Shown here piece by piece: positions 39,367-51,079 of a stretch of DNA of 64,000 bases. A program made the position numbers and the translations under genes. The stretch covers positions 3,571,571-3,635,570 of the forward strand of contig JANPWX010000060.1 of assembly GCA_024734555.1 (NCBI GenBank), written 5' to 3'. The notes under the pieces are model-generated. The model was given only the letters and a program-made list of their open reading frames with translations, made no database searches and had not been told where the DNA came from. The stretch's first letter is position 1, and every line of letters starts with the position of its first letter. The stretch comes from Trochalopteron elliotii (taxonomy: Eukaryota; Chordata; Aves; Passeriformes; Leiothrichidae).

Positions 39367-41404
39367 GGTGTCCTAGCCTTTAGCCTGCTGAGAACAGCCA
39401 AATAGCATTCAACAGTATTTAAAAAGAAACAGCTGAAATTTCTTTGCTTCTAGTTTGAGTCATACCAGACTATGCTCTAGAATAGCAGGTCGCAGTGAGG
39501 GGTTCATTCATTGGCATTCAAAAGCCACCAAGGAAGACCCTTTTTATCTGGCCTTCATATCACTGTTGGGAACCTGTTTACCAGCAGGAGAGAAACAAAC
39601 TTATTCTGCTATTTCCTTTACCTTTCTTCCAGAGGTATCACAGCAGTTCCAACACAGCTCTTGAATTTCCCCGTCTTAGCGTTCCCCTAATATCCTGTGG
39701 CCAGCAGGAAGAAGGTGGCATTACAGGGTGGGGTGGGTGAGAATCATCCTCATTAAATGCAAAGCCAGCAGTTAGAGATAATAAGGCACCAAACAGCAGT
39801 AATTAGCAATAATAGCAAGCACCTTGTTTCTACCCTTGCTGTTTCTTTAGCCACAACCACCTCCTGTGGGGAGAATTGAGAACAAGCAGCTGAGGGGCTG
39901 GGACTGAGGATTTAATAGTAAGGCCAGAAAGGCAAATGCTGTAAGTCTTATCATCCTCTTCCCTCATATTTGTAGAAAGCAACTAAACGATCTATTTTTT
40001 GATAAATCAGACACAGATGTGGAAAGACCCTTGGCAGCCAGAAACCCACTGCTTGCTTTTGCTGAGATTCCAGGGACACCTCACAGCCCCCTCAAGATCT
40101 AACTTTTGCTCCAGCTGGGTCCTTAAGGCCAGGTCCTCAGCACGCACAAATCATTCCAAGCTCCAGTGAATTCCTTGTAAAACCACCATGAACAGAGAAA
40201 CCAGCCTCTTTTACCTCTCCCTGCAATCCCAAGTGTTTGTTTCCTTTTCATCCAGCAGTTGTGCTGCTGAATGCTAATGAGACGAGAGGTGATTCATTCC
40301 CAATCAACCATCTCCAGAATAATTAGCATTAGCATCTAACCTTCACTCCCCCTGCTCTTTCAGGTACTACACACCCTCTGCTATCCACAGATACTGGGAT
40401 ACTGTGTGGAGTATTTCAGCTGTATCCCAGCTGTAATTATTTCCTCAAGTATTCAAGGCATTTTGAAGAATCACAACCACCCCTTAGTGTTCTGATGGAA
40501 ATGAAGTTGTTATTTTTCTATGTAATTATTTCATCATATTTATTACTTAAACCATCTCTAAGAACAAAAGCTACACAGCAAAAGCAAAGCTTCATTTCAC
40601 CAGGTGCTCTCCTGACAGTTTCAGGAAAGCTATTTAGGAAAAACTAAGACAGAAAAAAAAACCCTTTTCTTTTAACATCACTGCTCTGACAACCACAAAG
40701 GCTGCCTGACATTCTTGATAGCTCTATTTATGATGTTACATTATCCTGCAACTGTGAGGAATGCTGTTTCTACTAACCAGGCTTAGGTCTAAATAGAGCT
40801 GTGAGACAAACTCTCTCTTTCCAGCCATGTGACCTCCTGGAGCGTGAACAAAAAGGGCATCAGAAATTACTGAATGGTTGCAAAGATGGAAAGAGTTAGT
40901 GTCCCACTTGGTCCCTCACCTGGGGCCCAGTGTGGCTCAGGGAGCCTCAGACTGAGGAGTTTCCCTGGTGGGGAAACAGCAAATCTATCACCCAGCTGTG
41001 AACAACTGCAACATACACCACATGCAGAAAGCCATTTCAGCAGCTTGGATCCCTTCTTTTATATTCCTTCAAGAGAGGAGGTCCTGGACATCCATGATGG
41101 ACTGTGGCCTCTGGAACTTTAAGACAGAAGAAGGCAGTAGATTCCAGAACAAGAGAATCAGAGCCTGTAAAACCCCAGGTGGCCAGCTATCTGCAGTTAC
41201 CAGATTTGCTCTCTCTCTTAGGCTATTTCCCCCCTCACACACCTATCAAATCACAAAAGCATGCACAGAAACTTTAGCAGGAGGTTCAGATTTTCTCAGT
41301 GCCCACATTCACACATGTTTCTTAACTCCTCAAAAAATGCAGATACAGCTGGATGGAGTTCCATCCAACAAACAGTACAATAATATTTGGTGTTTATAAA
41401 GGAC

Positions 41405-41515
41405 TTCTTATAAATAAAATATTTACAAACGACATCACAACCATTATCACCATTTTACAAGTGGAACAAATGAGCTAAGGGGCTTCCTCATAGCTGGGGG
41501 AGTTGGAACCAGATA
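41405..41515 (-). mobile_element. MIR-like tRNA-derived SINE fragment (ancient)
   Basis: Read on the minus strand, 'ctggttccaactcccccagctatg...ttagctcatttg...cttgtaaaatggtgataatgg' parallels the MIR core and 3' part ('ctgggttccaatcc..ctagctgtg...cctcagtttcctcatctgtaaaatggggataat'). The TGTAAAATGGTGATAATGG block is the clearest part. A MIR or related amniote SINE in a bird would be an old, often constrained copy. The match is by eye, and the middle is shortened. Confidence 0.4.
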
Positions 41516-41884
41516 TTCCATGTTTCTGCTTGATCATGTTGCCAAATGAATCCCAGCAGAGATAACTTTTTGTTAGTCTCTAGGGTATAAGAAGTTCTGT
41601 TAGGAAATAAGCTGGATAAATAGAGCAAGCAAAAAGGACTACAACTTTGAATTCTGTAAGGACTGTGAACTGGGTTTTTTGGCCACATTCTTTAACTGGT
41701 TTTAATCAATTGGCTAGGGTTTTTAGCTCAACTTCTTAATAGAAAATATACAGAATAGAACTGGTGTGACTGTGCTCTCTCTTCCCTCAAATATTCTTTG
41801 AGTTTGCTAGTTACTTTAAACCAAATATAGAAAAGGTGTGGAAGTTTCAAAGGTAACTATATTCCCATAGATCTTAAGACTGGT

Positions 41885-41940
41885 CCCAGACAGGGCAGAG
41901 CTGGAACCAGATTAGTCCTGTCACTCAAAGACCCTAACAG
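41885..41940 (-). mobile_element. Possible second MIR-like fragment
   Basis: On the plus strand GGGCAGAGCTGGAACCAGA, followed by TCCTGTCACTCAAAGACCC, resembles the reverse complement of the 5'/core part of MIR ('gtggcagagctgggattagaaccca..tctgactcc.agtccc'). It is in the same orientation as the fragment about 400 bases to the left. The two may be separate insertions or one interrupted region. The evidence is modest. Confidence 0.3.
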
Positions 41941-42211
41941 ATACAGCAGCAGACAGAATTTATGGAAGAAAGATGGCAAAAACATTTTAAAATCTATTTT
42001 TGATGTTCATTTGTTAGTTTATCTTCAATTTCCTCTTGTCACTGTATGCACGAGTTTACATTTCAGAGTACTGGACAGTTTGAACACTGAGAGCCTTTCT
42101 AAAATTGCAGCAAATTCTTAGTTCAGAGCTATGTTTTCAAGCTTATTGAAATCCATGTAGATGTGGAGCAGTAAAAATAACAGCTTTTAACAGCTATTAA
42201 CCGGGTTTCTG

Positions 42212-42252
42212 GATGATGATGATGATGATGATGATTACTATTATTATTATTA
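42212..42252 (+). repeat. (GAT)8 / (TAT)n compound microsatellite
   Basis: Eight GAT triplets are followed by TAC and four TAT triplets. It is a compound simple-sequence repeat and likely length-polymorphic. Confidence 0.95.
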
Positions 42253-42474
42253 AATAACTTGTTCATCAAATTAAAATAATTAATTTATTAGATCAGAAAT
42301 TTCCAAACAAATGAACTTCTAAAATTTTTACTGTTTGGTAGTTAGAAGACAACTTACTGCCAAATTTTCACAATTTTTATTCCATTACATTCAGAACTTC
42401 AGTGACTAAGCCTCCAGTGTACTACAAACACTTGGTCTTAATTTGCCCAAGAATTTCCAAAATTATCCCAGAAA

Positions 42475-43075
42475 CCCAACCATGTCCTGGGCTGTATCAC
42501 AAGCTGTGGCCACCAGGGCAAGGGAGGGGATTCTCCCCCTCTGCTCTTCCCTTGTGAGACCCCACCTGCAGTGCTGCATCCCAGCATATGAAGGACTAAT
42601 GACCTGTTGGAGCAGATCCAGAGGAGGCCACAGAGAAGACTCAGGGAGCTGGGGCACCTCTGCAATGGAGACAGGCTGAGAGAGATGGCATTGCTCAGCC
42701 TGGAGAAGAAAAAACTCTTCAAGGAGGCCTTAGAGCAACTTCCAGTACCCAAAGGGCTCTACAAGAGAGAAGTAGAGGACTTCTGGCAAGGGCATGTAGT
42801 GACAGGAAGAGAGAATGGATCCACACTGACAGAGAATAGGTTTAGGTCAAATATAAGGAAGAACTCCTGCCCTGTGAGGGTGGTGAGGCCCTGGCACAGG
42901 CTGCCCAGAGCAGCTGTGGCTGCCCCATCCCTGGAAGTGTTCCATCCAGATTGGATAGGGCTTGGAGCAACCTGGGATAGTGAAAGGTGACACTGCACAT
43001 GAAAAGGGGGTTGGAACAAGATGATCTTTAAGGTCCCTTCCAACCCAAACCATTTTACAATTCTGTGATTTCTAT
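42475..43075 (+). mobile_element. CR1 LINE, 5'-truncated copy with 3' UTR
   Basis: This is a clear sense-strand match to the avian CR1 3' region in order. It runs from 'gctgtggccaccagggcaagggaggggattctccccctctgctc' and 'gtgagaccccacctgcagtgctg' to CAGATCCAGAGGAGGCCAC and AGGCTGAGAGAGATGGCATT. Then come 'ctcagcctggagaag', 'aatataaggaagaactcc', 'gtgaggccctggcacaggctgcccagagcagctgtggctgcccca', 'gggcttggagcaacctggg', 'agatgatctttaaggtcccttccaacccaaacca' and a terminal 'ttctgtgatttct'. CR1 elements are non-LTR retrotransposons that copy themselves by target-primed reverse transcription and are nearly always 5'-truncated, as here. Only the very end of ORF2 could be represented, and the open frames in this stretch are not functional. 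The tail wording suggests a songbird-abundant subfamily, which I cannot confirm. Confidence 0.93.
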
Positions 43076-43501
43076 TGAAATCCTGTGAAGGAGTAGATGT
43101 TTCAGTTTTGAAAGCCAAAGACAGTCTGATACCATCATCTGAGGCTGAGGTTGTGTGCTCTGGTATATTTTGCAATACTGATACAGGTAAGCTATTTGCT
43201 GTTTAGAGAGTTGAGATCACTCAGCAGTTCTGATAACAAGGTGAAAAGTGGAATACAGATGCAATGGTGTGCTCACACACTGAGAGGTAAAAACATGGTT
43301 TGTAGAAGGCACATTTTGCTGGTTCTTTCTTCTGGGGTGAAGTCACAGACATTCTGTTTGTCTGGTGACTACTATTCCAGAGGAAGTGCCAGAAAATGAG
43401 TTGTTCAGGGACATCTCAGCTATGCCAGACAAATAGCTTGAAAATTCACTCCAGGGACTGATCCTCTATTGACAAGGGAATGAACAGTGCTACATAATGC
43501 A

Positions 43502-43537
43502 TACCCCATTATATGCACTGTGCATCATAATGGGGTA
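43502..43537. repeat. Near-perfect 16-bp hairpin with 3-base loop
   Basis: TACCCCATTATATGCA (43502-43517) pairs fully with TGCAT (43521-43525) plus ATAATGGGGTA (43527-43537). The loop is CTG, with a single bulged C at 43526. Inverted repeats this tight can form cruciforms. It abuts an old interspersed-repeat relic on its right and may be part of it. Confidence 0.7.
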
Positions 43538-43604
43538 GATTCTGCTCACTCTTACTTTGGATTAACACCAGTGTTACTGAGATAAAAATATGACCCCCAG
43601 GGCC
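43538..43604. repeat. Ancient interspersed-repeat relic (ATTCTG...ACACCAGTGTTACTGAG)
   Basis: AGATTCTGCTCACTCTTACT, then GGATTAACACCAGTGTTACT and 'gagataaaaatatgaccccc', follow a palindromic sequence I recall from bird and turtle DNA. Its core is 'ggatttacaccagtgtaactgagatcagaatctggcccc' with a mirrored first half. It is probably related to the AAGTCAATGG-type pieces elsewhere in the window. I cannot name the family. Confidence 0.4.
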
Positions 43605-44640
43605 ATTTCCCTCTCTCCTTCTCATGATCCATTTTCTTGCAACAGAGCCATAAGGTTATGAATACAGTGACATCTCTGAAAGAGGAGCTCCTAGAGACAA
43701 TGAAGAAGTTCTTATTCAAACACATGGGTCTTTACTAAAAACAGACAAGGAGAAATTACTGTCAAGCTATTTGCTTTATAATGTGCTCCATTGTCTCTCA
43801 GAAATAAAGACTCCACTTTTCCACACTTCCATGTGCAATTTAGCCATTATCATATTGTACTTGTTGGAATGTCAGTTTAAGAATCTAAATTTCTTATTTT
43901 TCAATTTTTTTTAATCACAGAGAAACAAATTTCTGTCTCTTCCCCTTTTATTTTCATCTGTTCAATTTCACCACAACTCCAGTTTTTTGTCTCAGTCCCT
44001 AGAAATTCCCTGTTCCCGAAGATTATCTTGTCCTGCCATCTAGCGAGCCCTGTGCAGGATAACACATTCCTCACTGAGCCTAGAGGCAGCTGAAGAGCTA
44101 AAAAACAGGGTGGGGGGCTTGAAAATCTTTTTCTCCTATATACATTTGTTCTTTCCCAAATTCTACAGATAAAAGTCTCTATCGTGTTGTAGATGAATTT
44201 ATCTTTTCCCTAAACAGCTAAACCTATTATTGTAATTTACTGTTTGATTTTGAAGAGGTTTAACAGGTTCCATCTCATGATAGGCAGTAATTTAAGCGTT
44301 TATTTAACCCACCAATGTATTATAGGAGATGTTTTGATGCAGGCACAAGTGTCTCTTTTCAATAGAAATGTTCCTGGGATGAGATGAGGACTTGGGGAGA
44401 AAGATTCTGTTGTGCCAAGATAATGAAACTGTCAGGATGATGTTTTGGTAGGTACCAGGCTGCATTAATATAAACAAGAAAAGCTTTTGCTGTTTGAGGA
44501 TAAAAAATATTTCCTGCAACCAGGTGAACTTCCCTTTGGTTAATAAAGCAGATTTCAGTCTCATTTGGACTGGGTGGCCACTGCTTTTACTGTGTTAGGT
44601 GACTGTGCCATACACACAACCCACTAATAAGTATTTCTTA
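43605..44640. other. Non-coding stretch without recognised features
   Basis: No gene, RNA or repeat is recognised here. CpG is rare and the reading frames are short. Confidence 0.6.
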
Positions 44641-44652
44641 ATATGCTTACTG

Positions 44653-44722
44653 TCAGATCCAGAGCCCATTGCAGTCAATGAAAAGACTTTCAATGGCTTT
44701 AAACTGGCTTTAGTCCAAGTCC
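44653..44722. repeat. Ancient AAGTCAATGG-type palindromic repeat relic
   Basis: 'gatccagagcccattgcagtcaatg' followed by AAAAGACTTTCAATGGCTTT corresponds to 'gatcc.gagcccattgaagtcaatggaaagactcccattgacttcaatgg'. A cattg..gtcaatg core is followed by a mirrored half. It is likely the same family as the copy at 25.7 kb. The match is by eye. Confidence 0.45.
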
Positions 44723-45000
44723 TTAATCACTAAAGAATTCTTAATTGAAAATTAAAAGATGCAAGTAAAAAAACCAATCAGGCCTGAAAAGGGGAGAGCA
44801 TTTTTCAGCCAAAGTGCTACTCAGGTATGTGTTAGGATTAGACTGGAATTAAAACCCTGTGAATAAGATCGTCACTCACAGGAAGCAGGGTCAGCACAGA
44901 GCTTAAACCAAATACTAACACAGTGAAATAACCAGTTAGTGCTACTATTGCAGAAACCTTCTTTAAACAACACAAAGTGTCTAAGAAAACACCACAGGAA

Positions 45001-45025
45001 AAAAAAAAAAAGGCAAAAAAAAAGG
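45001..45025 (+). repeat. A-rich low-complexity tract
   Basis: Two long A runs are separated by GGC and followed by GGAAAAC. It is low-complexity sequence without a recognisable retroposon upstream. Confidence 0.75.
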
Positions 45026-45192
45026 AAAACTATACCAGAAGGATCTCATATTTTCTATTCTCTAGAACTGAATTAACTTGCATAGAATGTGCATGGCCTT
45101 GGTCAAGATTAGGAATTTCATTCTTCTGTTTGTGTGGGACTTTCAGAAACACACCAGGAAATGTCTGAATGCACACACAACACCCCCTTCTC

Positions 45193-45237
45193 AAAAAAAA
45201 AAAAAAAAAACCAACCAACCAACCAATCAACCAAAAA
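45193..45237 (+). repeat. Poly-A followed by (CCAA)n microsatellite
   Basis: Eighteen A lead straight into five or six CCAA-like tetranucleotides with one CCAATCAA interruption. A poly-A tail that grades into a tetranucleotide repeat is typical of microsatellite birth at A-tails. No retroelement body can be recognised to the left. Confidence 0.9.
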
Positions 45238-46456
45238 AACTACAACAACAAACTCCTCACTTCAATCTTTCATTATTATTATTTGTTTGGATGATAGGTA
45301 GAAAACAAACAATAGTCTCAAATCAAAAGATCTGGTCATTTTAGAGTTGCATTGCCAAGTTAGCATAATGCCTTTGGGGTCTGCCATAAAAAATTTGTTC
45401 ACTTGAAAGTATTTTCTGCCTTGAAAAAGATTTTATAAGTAAAATCAGATTTTCACTTGCTGCAAGTGGCATCAAGGTTTTTATCTACATGGATATATAT
45501 TTTCCCGAGTCCTAAGAGACATGAGGTAAAATGTATACTTGAAATGCACTACTAAACTACTTCCATAAATGTAATATCCTTAAACTGACTGCCACAGTTC
45601 AGTGCAGTGCAAAAACATAAACCAGAAGTAAACATCCATTTCCATGGCAGAAGAGTGTCCTATATTACACCTATTGCAAGCCATTCAGAAAAGCAAGTTC
45701 AGTCTCAAATCGCCTTCTGTGTAATTGTGCTTTTTGTAATAATGCAACATACAACCAGGAGTAAAAATTACTTTGTGGAAATGACAGCTACAACCAGTAA
45801 TAAATGGGGCTCTTTTCTTCCTCCAGTTTGAGTTTATGAATTTCAACATCATGTTCTTTAATAATGACATCCAAGACAGACTCCACTGAAAATTTTCCTG
45901 CATCAAGGAGTTCTGGTTCATTCAAAGCACAAATGATGTTCTAAAAAACCTGAGCTTCCTATGAGCATATTCTAGATATACTTGTCTACCTGTCTCTCCA
46001 CTAGTAAGTGCTGAACTTACTGTTTAATATACAATTTGACAAAAAGGTTGGAATCCAAATGATGTTAATTTCTTAAAGTTACACCAAACCCAGCTGGAAT
46101 GAGGAGAGAGAGGTTTAGCATTCTGAAAAGAAAAAGACTGCAAAAGGAATCAGCCTGCTATTAGATATCAGCTTCTCTACCCCATGCAGGGTATAATCCT
46201 CTCATGCAGGTCATAAATCTCAAGAAAATCAAGTCTCATCAGCTTGGCTGTTGACATGAACTGTTTTGCCTGTGCTCTTGCTTGTTGTGTTAACAACTTC
46301 TTCACACTTTGGACATGCCAACTTATCCCATGGCAACACTTGGGGTGCAGCTGCCTGACCCACACACAGGCACTGGGGCAAGCCTGCAGGCTCAGCTCCT
46401 GGGATGCTGTGTGCAAACCCCAGCCAAGATCTGAATCAAACACTAACTAGTGCTAT

Positions 46457-46472
46457 TACTACTACTACTACT
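46457..46472 (+). repeat. (ACT)5 microsatellite
   Basis: Five ACT triplets follow GCT ATT. It is a short simple-sequence repeat. Confidence 0.85.
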
Positions 46473-47480
46473 TCAGGAGCAATTACTTGTAGTAGATTGC
46501 ACATCTATCCACAGAAAATCTCTGAGCCCCAACAGGCAACAGCTGTGCCTGAAGACTCTACATTTGACTCTGGGGAGTAGATGGAGCACAATGGGAACAG
46601 ATGCAGGCAGGATCTTTCCAGAAACAAATTTCTGCTTGCTCCAAGTGCAAAGTATTAAACACAGAACTTTGCAGCAAAACTAAACCAAGATTTTCCTGAA
46701 CTTCCAGAACACAAGGATTATTCCTCAAAGCTTATTAACTGCTACAGAGGTTGGACATGGATGTCAAAGAGACCACCTCAAACACTGATACAGACAGAGA
46801 GTGTTTTGCCTGTCAAGATTAATTTCAAATGCGGTACTTAATTAATAATTTTCGTATTCAGGTATTTATTAACGTACTGCAAATTGTTTTGTTTCTGTGC
46901 ATTTGCTGAAGAATCTCAGATCTAGTCAGAGATATGTATATTTTCCAGGTGTTTAATTTCTAGGATTTATCCATTTATTTCTTCAAGTTTAAGGAATTCA
47001 AGGGAAATTCCAGCTTTACTGAATTCACTGAGGAAACATCCTCACACTTCAAACTATCAAATTAACCAAAAAAGAGAAGATTCTTGATAGGAAAAATAAA
47101 TCTAGCTGAAAAAGATTCTGTATTTAGGCAAATTTCCAAGCATATTTTATATATAGGAAATCAATAAATGTGAAAAAGTCTATTTTGGAAAAGAATTCCC
47201 TCATCAGGTAGAAATAAAAATGTATTTGTTTTCCTACTCTCCCTTCACTTTCTTGCAGAGGGCAAGAGAGAAACACTTGTCTCCTGTCTTCTTTGAAGTT
47301 TAACATCACATAATGTCAGGACCATGCCAAGGTGAAATTTGGCATAAATAGTGTAACATATCAATCATTTTCTCAAAATCACATTACATTTTCTTTGTTT
47401 TTTCTCTATTTCTGTATTCATACCAAGAAGTCAAAATATATGGAGGCTATGCTTAAGGGCACTGTCACAAACTACATAAG

Positions 47481-47530
47481 TTCTGTTGCAGAATTTTTCT
47501 GTTGCAGAATAAAAATTGAAAATTTTTATT
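47481..47530 (+). repeat. 13-base direct duplication beside a 10-bp AT palindrome
   Basis: TCTGTTGCAGAAT occurs twice with a 4-base gap. The second copy runs into AATAAAAATT, loop GAA, AATTTTTATT (47508-47530), an exact inverted repeat. It is a small local rearrangement with no assigned role. Confidence 0.7.
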
Positions 47531-47549
47531 GATTTTATACTTCCTTTTA

Positions 47550-47586
47550 CGTATGTATGTGTATATATATGTATACACTCATATAT
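47550..47586 (+). repeat. Imperfect (GTAT)/(TA) microsatellite
   Basis: GTATGTATGTGTATATATAT grades into GTATACACTC. It is alternating purine-pyrimidine simple sequence and possibly length-variable. Confidence 0.8.
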
Positions 47587-48586
47587 TTCAAATGAGCTAG
47601 AAAATGTTCAGAATTCTGCAGTTGGGACCAGAATAGTGTGATTACATAAGCTTAAAAATTCTATTGCAACTCCTGAGTTTTTCTACCATTATCAACATTA
47701 TCAACAACAGCAAAAGACCTTCTGAAACTCCCTGGTCCACACTCACATCTTCATACCTGTCTGCTGACAAGTGGCACAGAGCATGCAAAACTTAGCCAGG
47801 GATTCTTGGCAGGTTAAGGAGAAGCAGCCCAGATTGATTTCAGGACAACATAACAGAAATCAAGGCATGTACAGAGGTATCAGAAATTGCTGCGTCCGGT
47901 ATACCTGGCAAATAAAGAAAAATCTGTGAAAATCACAATACTTCTAGGAGGGGGGAAGAGGAAGAACAAAACCATCTGAATTTTAACCAAGCACAAATGC
48001 TGGGTTCTATTTCTTCCAGACCAGAACACGAGACTGGTCAGAGCTGATACCAGAGAGCAAAGAAGGAATGTTCTTCATTACAAGCTCTGCAGCAGGAGGG
48101 CACAGCTACAGTCCTGGTATCCTTCTAAAAGAGGTGCCAGGAATCCTGCCCTGACCCAGCTGTATCCACACTGAGTGCAGCTCTGATGTTCAGATGAGCA
48201 CCAGACTTGTGCTGAACAACATTTTAGCCTGAGGATTTCATTGTGGTTTCACAATCTGCCCCAAGGATGAGAGGACACTTCTAAACGACATCTGGATGTT
48301 TTGCTACCAGACTGTTCAGATAAAAGAGCTCCTTTGTGCAGTGCTGGAGATGCTATGGGTATTAAAATTTTCTGACAATGCTGTTGTAATAATTCCAACT
48401 TGCTGGTACCAGGAACTTCTGCCTTGTAGAGATCAAGGCAGTGCTGACTGGTGATACCATGTCTTTCCAGACAACCCACTTCACTGAGTTCAGAATCAAA
48501 CCTTCACTGTCCAGGCAGCCCCAGTTCTACACTTCCCTACAGATATGGGATACTTCTGTACCTTGCTTCTGGCAAATTTTCAAAGC

Positions 48587-48598
48587 TTTTTTTTTTTT
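48587..48598 (+). repeat. Poly-T tract
   Basis: Twelve T follow CAAAGC. It faces the A-rich block 60 bases to the right, so the two could pair as a long imperfect stem. Confidence 0.8.
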
Positions 48599-48660
48599 GC
48601 CAAAAGGTAAAAAAAACCTCAAAAGAAAACAAAATCAACAATGACCCAAATACATAACAT

Positions 48661-48700
48661 AAAAAAAACAAAACAAAAAACAAAACAAAAAAAAAAAAAA
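48661..48700 (+). repeat. A-rich (AAAAC)n low-complexity tract
   Basis: The block consists of A runs separated by single C (AAAACAAAACAAAA-like) and ends in at least 14 A before CGTG. It is a simple-sequence repeat, possibly derived from a retroposon tail that is no longer recognisable. Confidence 0.85.
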
Positions 48701-49486
48701 CGTGTTGGATATTTCAATCCAGTAAGTGGCTGAAAAAACCTGCATCACCTGACAAAGGCACAAGACAGAGTATGGAATGCATCCTCAAAGCAGAAAGAGC
48801 TGCTGACACAGCACATGAAGTCATTGCTGCCTGAAGAAATCCTGGCCAGACTCCCACTGAGACGCTGGGAGAGCTCCAGCTCATTCTGATTGCTCATAGC
48901 AGGAATGTAAATCAGAGTGGTTCAAGAAAGGCAAATGAAGTCACCTGCATATCAGACCAACATAGATATCACACTCAACACTTGCTCTCCTGTCCTCACC
49001 CAGTACTGTGAAACTCCAGAATATCTGCTCTCAGCTTATCTCCTGGCTACATCTCCTCCCAGGCAGGCAATTTGGCAATACAGTGTGTTTACCTAGGAAC
49101 TGGAATTTAAATAAGAAACAACCATACTGGAAGTCCAACGAAGTATCATGATGGATCTGAGCCTGTGTCTCCCCTAGGATTACATTAGGTCAGTGTGTTT
49201 GCAGATGTTTCAATGCACAATCAAAGCAGGGAGAGGAGTGCAGTGAATTGTAAAGTAATTTTTTACAGGCCAACATATTGATACTTCAAATCAGGGGCTT
49301 CCCTGCAGTGGCAGATTTTACCCAACCAGCTGCACATATCAGGAAACAAACATTGAGCACTTATCCTTTCTATTCCACAACACACTATAGCTTCTGCACC
49401 TTTACTCTGCATTCCTGAAAACGCAGTAAATCCTGAGCAGCCTGTAATAGATTCCTAACTTCACTGCCTAGAAGCTGGACAGCAAC

Positions 49487-50022
49487 AGCAGCACAAGGGA
49501 GGTGATTCTTCCCTTTTTCTCTCTGCTCTCATGAGACCTCACCCTGCAGCATCCATTTCTGGGGTCCTCACCACAGGAAATACATGGACCTGTTAGAGCA
49601 GAGGCCACCAATATCATCAGAGGGCTGGAGCACCTCTCCTGTGAGAACAGGCTGAGAGAGTTGGGGCTGTTCAGCCTGCAGAAGAGAAGGCTCTGGAGAC
49701 ACCTCCTTGCAGATTTCAGGGGGCTTATGAGAAAGATGAGGGAACAATTTTTTAGCAGGGTCTGTTGCAGCAGGACAAAGGGTAATGGTTTTAAACTAAA
49801 AGAGGATTCAAATTAAGTATAAGGAAGTTTTTTACAATGGGTATGGAACATTGGAACACACAGAGAGGTGCCAGATGCCCCATTCTGGAAACATTCAAGT
49901 CCAGGCTGAATGAAGCTCTGAGCCATCTGACCTGGCTGAAGGTGTCCCTGCTCATTGTAGGATCATCGGACTAAATGGCCTTTAAAGAATCCTTCCAACC
50001 CAAACCATTCCATGACTTGAGC
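49487..50022 (+). mobile_element. CR1 LINE, 5'-truncated diverged copy
   Basis: A second sense-strand CR1 is shorter and more diverged than the one at 42.5 kb. It shows 'ctcatgagacctcaccctgcagcatccatttctggggtcctca', 'ggagcacctctcctgtgagaacaggctgagagagttggggctgttcagcctgcagaagagaaggctctgg', 'aagtataaggaagtttttta', 'ggctgaatgaagctctgagc' and 'tgaaggtgtccctgctcattg'. The end is 'ggatcatcggactaaatggcctttaaagaatccttccaacccaaaccattccatgac'. The ACTAAATGGCCTTTAA variant points to a different CR1 subfamily from the first copy. It has no intact frame. Confidence 0.92.
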
Positions 50023-51079
50023 TTAGGATTCTATTAGGCTTTTCACGTTCCATGTGTGCTTGATTATTCTCTAACATATAATCTGCAAAAGCAGTTTGAA
50101 TGCTGGCAAGCAGGCACAAAATGCTCCTTGGACTGAGACAGAGAAGGTCTAAGCGTGGGCAGAAGGGAACAGCAGGAGGGTTCATACAATGTTCACTTAC
50201 TCAGAACATGCCATAAGAGATGACTGTGCTGAAGCCAGATGTTTCTTGACAAACAGAACAAACATCTTCATCGAACTGTCCTTTCATGTGATTTTCACAT
50301 AGATTTGCACATTTCTTTCCTTTTATTTTTTCTCAAAAGTAAAGTTTAACAAGATGACAAAACCTCTTTGACTTCACAACAAAGTAAAGTCCATCAGAGC
50401 TTCAAGTGGGGAACCAGATTAGTGTACACCACAGTGAACAAAATAGCGGAGTCTTCCCTTAAAATGCAAACTGCAGTGTCTCTGCTGGCCCATAAAGCAC
50501 TGAGTTGACTTCCTGAACCATGTCCAAGTTCAAATGTGTTTTCAAAAATGTGTGTTTGCAATTACGACTCCAGGAAGATGCCTCCTAAAGCCACAGTCAT
50601 GAGCTTTGAGTAAAGAGTTTGATCAGCAACTTGCAAGAACAATAAGCAGAGAGAGAGCCCTGCACAGCCATGACACTCCATGCAGGGAAATTGATGGGGT
50701 TTAGGCTGAACCAAACAGTTGGCAGCTTCTCCACTGAACAGTCTGGCTTCAAACAATCAAAACCGGAGTCCCAAAAGAAAACAGAACTGCGCAAGTTCTG
50801 CTTTACTGTGTTATTTCAGAAGCCAACATTGTAATTTTAATAGTGCTGTTGAGGAAAGATAAGGAATCTTAAAGCTATAAAATATGGTATTTCTCATGTT
50901 TGTTGCAGCACAACACCTGCTCCAATGGGACACTACTGGTAAAGGTTTTTAAAAAGACAGGGACATCAGGCCCTTCTGAGCTCATCAGTTGCAAGCCACT
51001 GTGCACACTGTGCATTCTCCACTGGTTGTATCCTTAGCTTTGTTTTGTTTGAAATTCTTACTTTACCACATTATCTATA
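50023..51079. other. Non-coding stretch without recognised features
   Basis: No gene, RNA or repeat is recognised between the second CR1 and the LTR-like unit. Base composition matches the surrounding DNA. Confidence 0.6.

Larger units (their letters stand above)
45240..49484. other. Gene-free AT-rich non-coding stretch
   Basis: No gene is recognised. It contains microsatellites and A-rich tracts listed separately. The segment 46826-46920 keeps several isolated CpGs (ATGCGGTA, TTTCGTAT, AACGTACT) and TTAATTAATAATT within AT-rich DNA, a texture often seen in conserved non-coding elements. Confidence 0.55.

Noticed and set aside
42607..42990. Open frames inside the CR1 copy on both strands
   Set aside because: They lie in the CR1 3' region, which is not coding at this point, and are by-products of the repeat.
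43105..43187. Plus-strand exon-like stretch ending CAG|GTAAGC just after the CR1
   Set aside because: The upstream AG has a poor pyrimidine tract, and the open frame is short and unrecognised.
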